From positions 1 through 16,274 of the forward strand of contig CANHWS010000042.1 in the NCBI GenBank assembly GCA_947464365.1: DNA of 16,274 nt, given 5' to 3'. The notes beneath the pieces were generated by a model that was not told the origin of the DNA, searched no databases, and worked only from the letters and a program-made list of their open reading frames with translations. How positions within the stretch are numbered: the first letter of the stretch is position 1; the number at the start of each line of letters is the position of its first letter. Positions 13,562 to 16,274 of the stretch are shown here, in pieces. The DNA is from Cytophagaceae bacterium (lineage in GTDB: Bacteria; Bacteroidota; Bacteroidia; Cytophagales; Flexibacteraceae). A program made the translations under genes and the position numbers.

Positions 13562-16255
13562 TTAGAAGCTTATTTCGGTATCGAGTTTAATGACCATGTT
13601 GTCCCATTGCCCAGGTAGCTGTAGCGGGCCATACCGGTAGAAAGCACCAACACCGAAGCCAAGATAATAGGTATTAAGGTACTTGATCCGGTACATATCC
13701 TTAACCAGAATGCCAGTTTCGTAAAGTCCCTTATTCATCGATTGGTTATTGATCCCGAGCTGAAGCTCTGGCCGACGCAGGTCACCCCATCCCATAGCAT
13801 GGACAAGAGCCGGCTTTGGGGCGAAGTTTTCATACTTGCTGCGCCACAACAAGGATCCAAAGTCGTGATAGAAGAAAAGGGCTGCAAATTGGTCCTGGGT
13901 GAACTCATACGTGCCCACAGTCTGGAAGTAATTGCGCATGGCGACTGGGATATCCCTGTCCTTAGCACCCATTCCGTTGAACAATAAGCCATAAGGTAAT
14001 GGGCGATCGGTATATCCGCCGGCAAGGGTGATATAGGTGTTGCCAATAAAGATCGACTTGAGGTGGTGCTCAACCCTAGCATTGAGCCTGACATAATCTA
14101 GGTCTCCCCATACATTGTTCCGGATGCCACGGCTTGCTTGTAGGTAGATTGCAGGGTAGCCCCGATCGAGCATAATCCTGCGACCTTTGAACAATTCGTA
14201 TCGCTCGCCATACACAATGCTTAGGGATGCTTGGGCCTCCAAAGTACGGAAGCCTGAAAACTGCGCTGACAGTTTAGCGTCTGTCCCTTGTGTGTCATCG
14301 ACACCAAACTGGTAGTCATATCCGGCACCGACGAGACGGCGGTCAATACCAAACTCTAGACCCGTGAACTTGAAAGGTCTGAGCCTTGTACTAAGCCGCC
14401 AGCTTTCGAAATAGTCCATGCGGCTCGTGATGAAGGTCCTGTAACCTTCGGTGCTCAGTAGATTCTTGAAGTTGAGAAATGATTGCTGACCAGGCTCGGA
14501 TACGTCGTTGGTGTAGGCAAGGTTGATGTGCCAGTCAAAAAAGCGGCTGAACTTGTAGTCCGCAAAGAGATTATATTTGAACCTGCCGTCCTTTGTGCCA
14601 TAGGCACCATAACCACCAAAGACCCAGTGTTTGGATAGGCGCTGGTTAGTCCTGATACCAGATCCAAACCGAAAGCCTTCAAACTTATTGACTGTAAAAA
14701 ACTGGTCCAAAGGCAACTCAAATTTTCCAATCGGGATGGCTCCAAGAGCAAGATACTCCATTGCCATCACGATCTTCTCGACCTTGCTGGCGCTATCCTT
14801 GATGATCTTGTCCATGAATTTATACGTATTGGCTTCCTTTAGGGAGGCTGTATCGATTCGGAGCTTGTTCATTTCGGCAATTGGCAGGTTGGTGGAAATC
14901 TCTGGGATCTCCAGCTCTTCCTCGATGAAGTCCATCCGACGCAGGCCCGCATCCGTTTTGATGCCCCCGATGTAGGTCCTAGCTATGCCAACCACGCCTT
15001 CGTCATTGGCCTTAGCAGCACCACCGAAGTTAAAGTCCGTATGGAGCTGGGTCGGGAACCAATATTTACCGTCCACGATTTCGTACATCTGTTTGATGCT
15101 AAAGTCGATCAGCGGTACGTCGTCCGCACTGCGGGCCGTGATGTTCTGGATGGCGTAGCCCTTGCTATTAATGCTAACCTGCCCTTTGAGGCCATTTATA
15201 TTGGCATCGTCATAAGGGGCGTAGTTGATCACAAATGTGGTATCGCCATCCGAATTGATACGTGTCTGGACCAGCGTAAAGTCATACCGCCTTGTGCTTC
15301 CTGCCGAAATAGGGCTAATGTAGTCGCGGTTAAATAGTGTGATAGCGTCCTTATACATCCCGAATGGCTGTAGCCTTGTGCCAATTGCAGCTAGGGCTAG
15401 TTTCGGGAATCCGCTGGTGCGGGTCGAAAGGACTGTTTCGTTAGACTGATTGGGGTAGCGGTACTTTCTCTCGGTAAAAGTTTCGTTCAGAAAGAGGTAA
15501 CTGGTATCCAGATGTTTCGAAAACTCTTCCCGGTCAATACTATCACGGATTTCGCGTTTGCGAGCTTTGGCATAATAGGCCGAGTCCCTGATGAGCTTTG
15601 CCCCTGGCGACTTGATGGCAAATAGGGAGTCCTCGCGCCGTTCTATAATGGCCCGGTCCTCCTTTGGGCGATTCCGAGGGCTAATCGAGACGGGATTAAC
15701 TATAAACTTGTTATGAGATCGGTAAGTAAAGCTGGTGATGTTCTCGGGGTTATTCTTCGGTTTGTTCTTGACCGCAAGCTTGATAATGCGGTGGGCCGGG
15801 TTGGCATTTTTGAGGACAACAATCGCGACTTTCTCGATCACGGACGGTACCAGTTTGATCTTGAGAATATCTGCAACAGAGGTAACCTCGATCGATTTAG
15901 GATTGTATCCTACGTAGCTGAGTTTGATCCTGGCAGGAAGCTGACTTAAGCTAAGCACAAAGGCCCCATTGAGGTCTGTGGAGGTGCCTTTTTGTGAGCC
16001 TTCCAGGATAATGTTGACAAAGGGCATGGTCTCATAGCTGACACTATCTTTTACAACACCTTTGACCACAAAGTTGCCAACTTGCTGTTGTGCCCAAGTT
16101 TGATTGCTGACTGCAAAACTAATCAACAACAAAAACATCAGTGTCCTACCAAAGCTCCTAGAGGTTGGGCCAATATCTTTGCCATTCCCTAAATTGTCTG
16201 GCTGAGCAAGGCACAATTGTGCTGGCAAAAGCTGTGGGTCATGAGTGGGCGGCAT
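13562..16255 (-). CDS. DUF5686 / carboxypeptidase-regulatory-like outer-membrane protein
   Basis: Large predicted outer-membrane protein of a family widespread in Bacteroidota; molecular function is not established. A hydrophobic signal peptide (MFLLLISFAVSNQTWA, cleavage likely before QQQ) is followed by a CarboxypepD_reg-like beta-sandwich (about residues 63-135: VVKGVVKDSVSYETMPFVN, GTSTDLNGAF, IKLSYVGYNPKSIEV). The rest, from AHRIIKLAVKNKPKNNPEN onward, matches the DUF5686 pattern, with a C-terminal half rich in alternating aromatic beta-strands (GGYGAYGTKDG, KYNLFADYKFS) and a final strand ending in phenylalanine, as in beta-barrels. The domain order resembles TonB-receptor N-terminal extensions, but no TonB plug is seen. 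The ATG at 16255 follows an in-frame TAA (16271-16273) and would put 39 residues before the signal peptide; the ATG at 16138 is an alternative. The gene stands alone on the minus strand. Confidence 0.88.
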   Translation of the reverse strand: MPPTHDPQLLPAQLCLAQPDNLGNGKDIGPTSRSFGRTLMFLLLISFAVSNQTWAQQQVGNFVVKGVVKDSVSYETMPFVNIILEGSQKGTSTDLNGAFVLSLSQLPARIKLSYVGYNPKSIEVTSVADILKIKLVPSVIEKVAIVVLKNANPAHRIIKLAVKNKPKNNPENITSFTYRSHNKFIVNPVSISPRNRPKEDRAIIERREDSLFAIKSPGAKLIRDSAYYAKARKREIRDSIDREEFSKHLDTSYLFLNETFTERKYRYPNQSNETVLSTRTSGFPKLALAAIGTRLQPFGMYKDAITLFNRDYISPISAGSTRRYDFTLVQTRINSDGDTTFVINYAPYDDANINGLKGQVSINSKGYAIQNITARSADDVPLIDFSIKQMYEIVDGKYWFPTQLHTDFNFGGAAKANDEGVVGIARTYIGGIKTDAGLRRMDFIEEELEIPEISTNLPIAEMNKLRIDTASLKEANTYKFMDKIIKDSASKVEKIVMAMEYLALGAIPIGKFELPLDQFFTVNKFEGFRFGSGIRTNQRLSKHWVFGGYGAYGTKDGRFKYNLFADYKFSRFFDWHINLAYTNDVSEPGQQSFLNFKNLLSTEGYRTFITSRMDYFESWRLSTRLRPFKFTGLEFGIDRRLVGAGYDYQFGVDDTQGTDAKLSAQFSGFRTLEAQASLSIVYGERYELFKGRRIMLDRGYPAIYLQASRGIRNNVWGDLDYVRLNARVEHHLKSIFIGNTYITLAGGYTDRPLPYGLLFNGMGAKDRDIPVAMRNYFQTVGTYEFTQDQFAALFFYHDFGSLLWRSKYENFAPKPALVHAMGWGDLRRPELQLGINNQSMNKGLYETGILVKDMYRIKYLNTYYLGFGVGAFYRYGPLQLPGQWDNMVIKLDTEISF

Positions 16256-16274
16256 AGGCTTGGCAGCGTGTTAA

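Overview
The window comes from a member of the Bacteroidota. Three things point there: a giant extracellular protein ending in a type IX secretion (T9SS) sorting domain, a CarboxypepD_reg/DUF5686 outer-membrane protein, and a promoter of the Bacteroidota class (TTG, 18 nt, TAnnTTTG) in front of queE. PurM and signal peptidase I also have the long forms usual in this phylum. No rRNA, tRNA, CRISPR array, insertion sequence or phage gene was seen.

Layout. Positions 2-4576 (+) hold the 3' part of a very large Gly/Thr/Ser/Asn-rich repetitive surface protein, cut by the left edge and closed by a strong terminator (4605-4641). Convergent to it is queE (4725-5372, -), the radical-SAM enzyme of the queuosine/7-deazaguanine pathway. 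A compact plus-strand run follows: a family 2 glycosyltransferase (5617-6432), an O-antigen ligase/polymerase-like membrane protein (6456-7751), purM (7764-8960) and ispE (8986-9792). Gaps are 12-25 nt, so the four genes are probably co-transcribed although they mix surface-glycan, purine and isoprenoid functions.

The rest is on the minus strand: a 3-hydroxyacyl-CoA dehydrogenase (9905-10795) with its own terminator, then lepB followed by alaA (13408 down to 11044, 49 nt gap, probable operon), and a DUF5686 outer-membrane protein (13562-16255) that is complete in the window.

Most genes are ordinary housekeeping genes. The T9SS protein and the two glycan genes are the accessory, surface-directed part. 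The DUF5686 protein, signal peptidase and T9SS cargo all belong to envelope biogenesis but are not in one operon. No clearly new multi-gene system is visible. The less explained signals are small: a cluster of TTTAG/CTAAA half-sites between the divergent queE and glycosyltransferase genes, a palindrome with two tandem -7-like boxes upstream of lepB, and a long interrupted inverted repeat upstream of the dehydrogenase.
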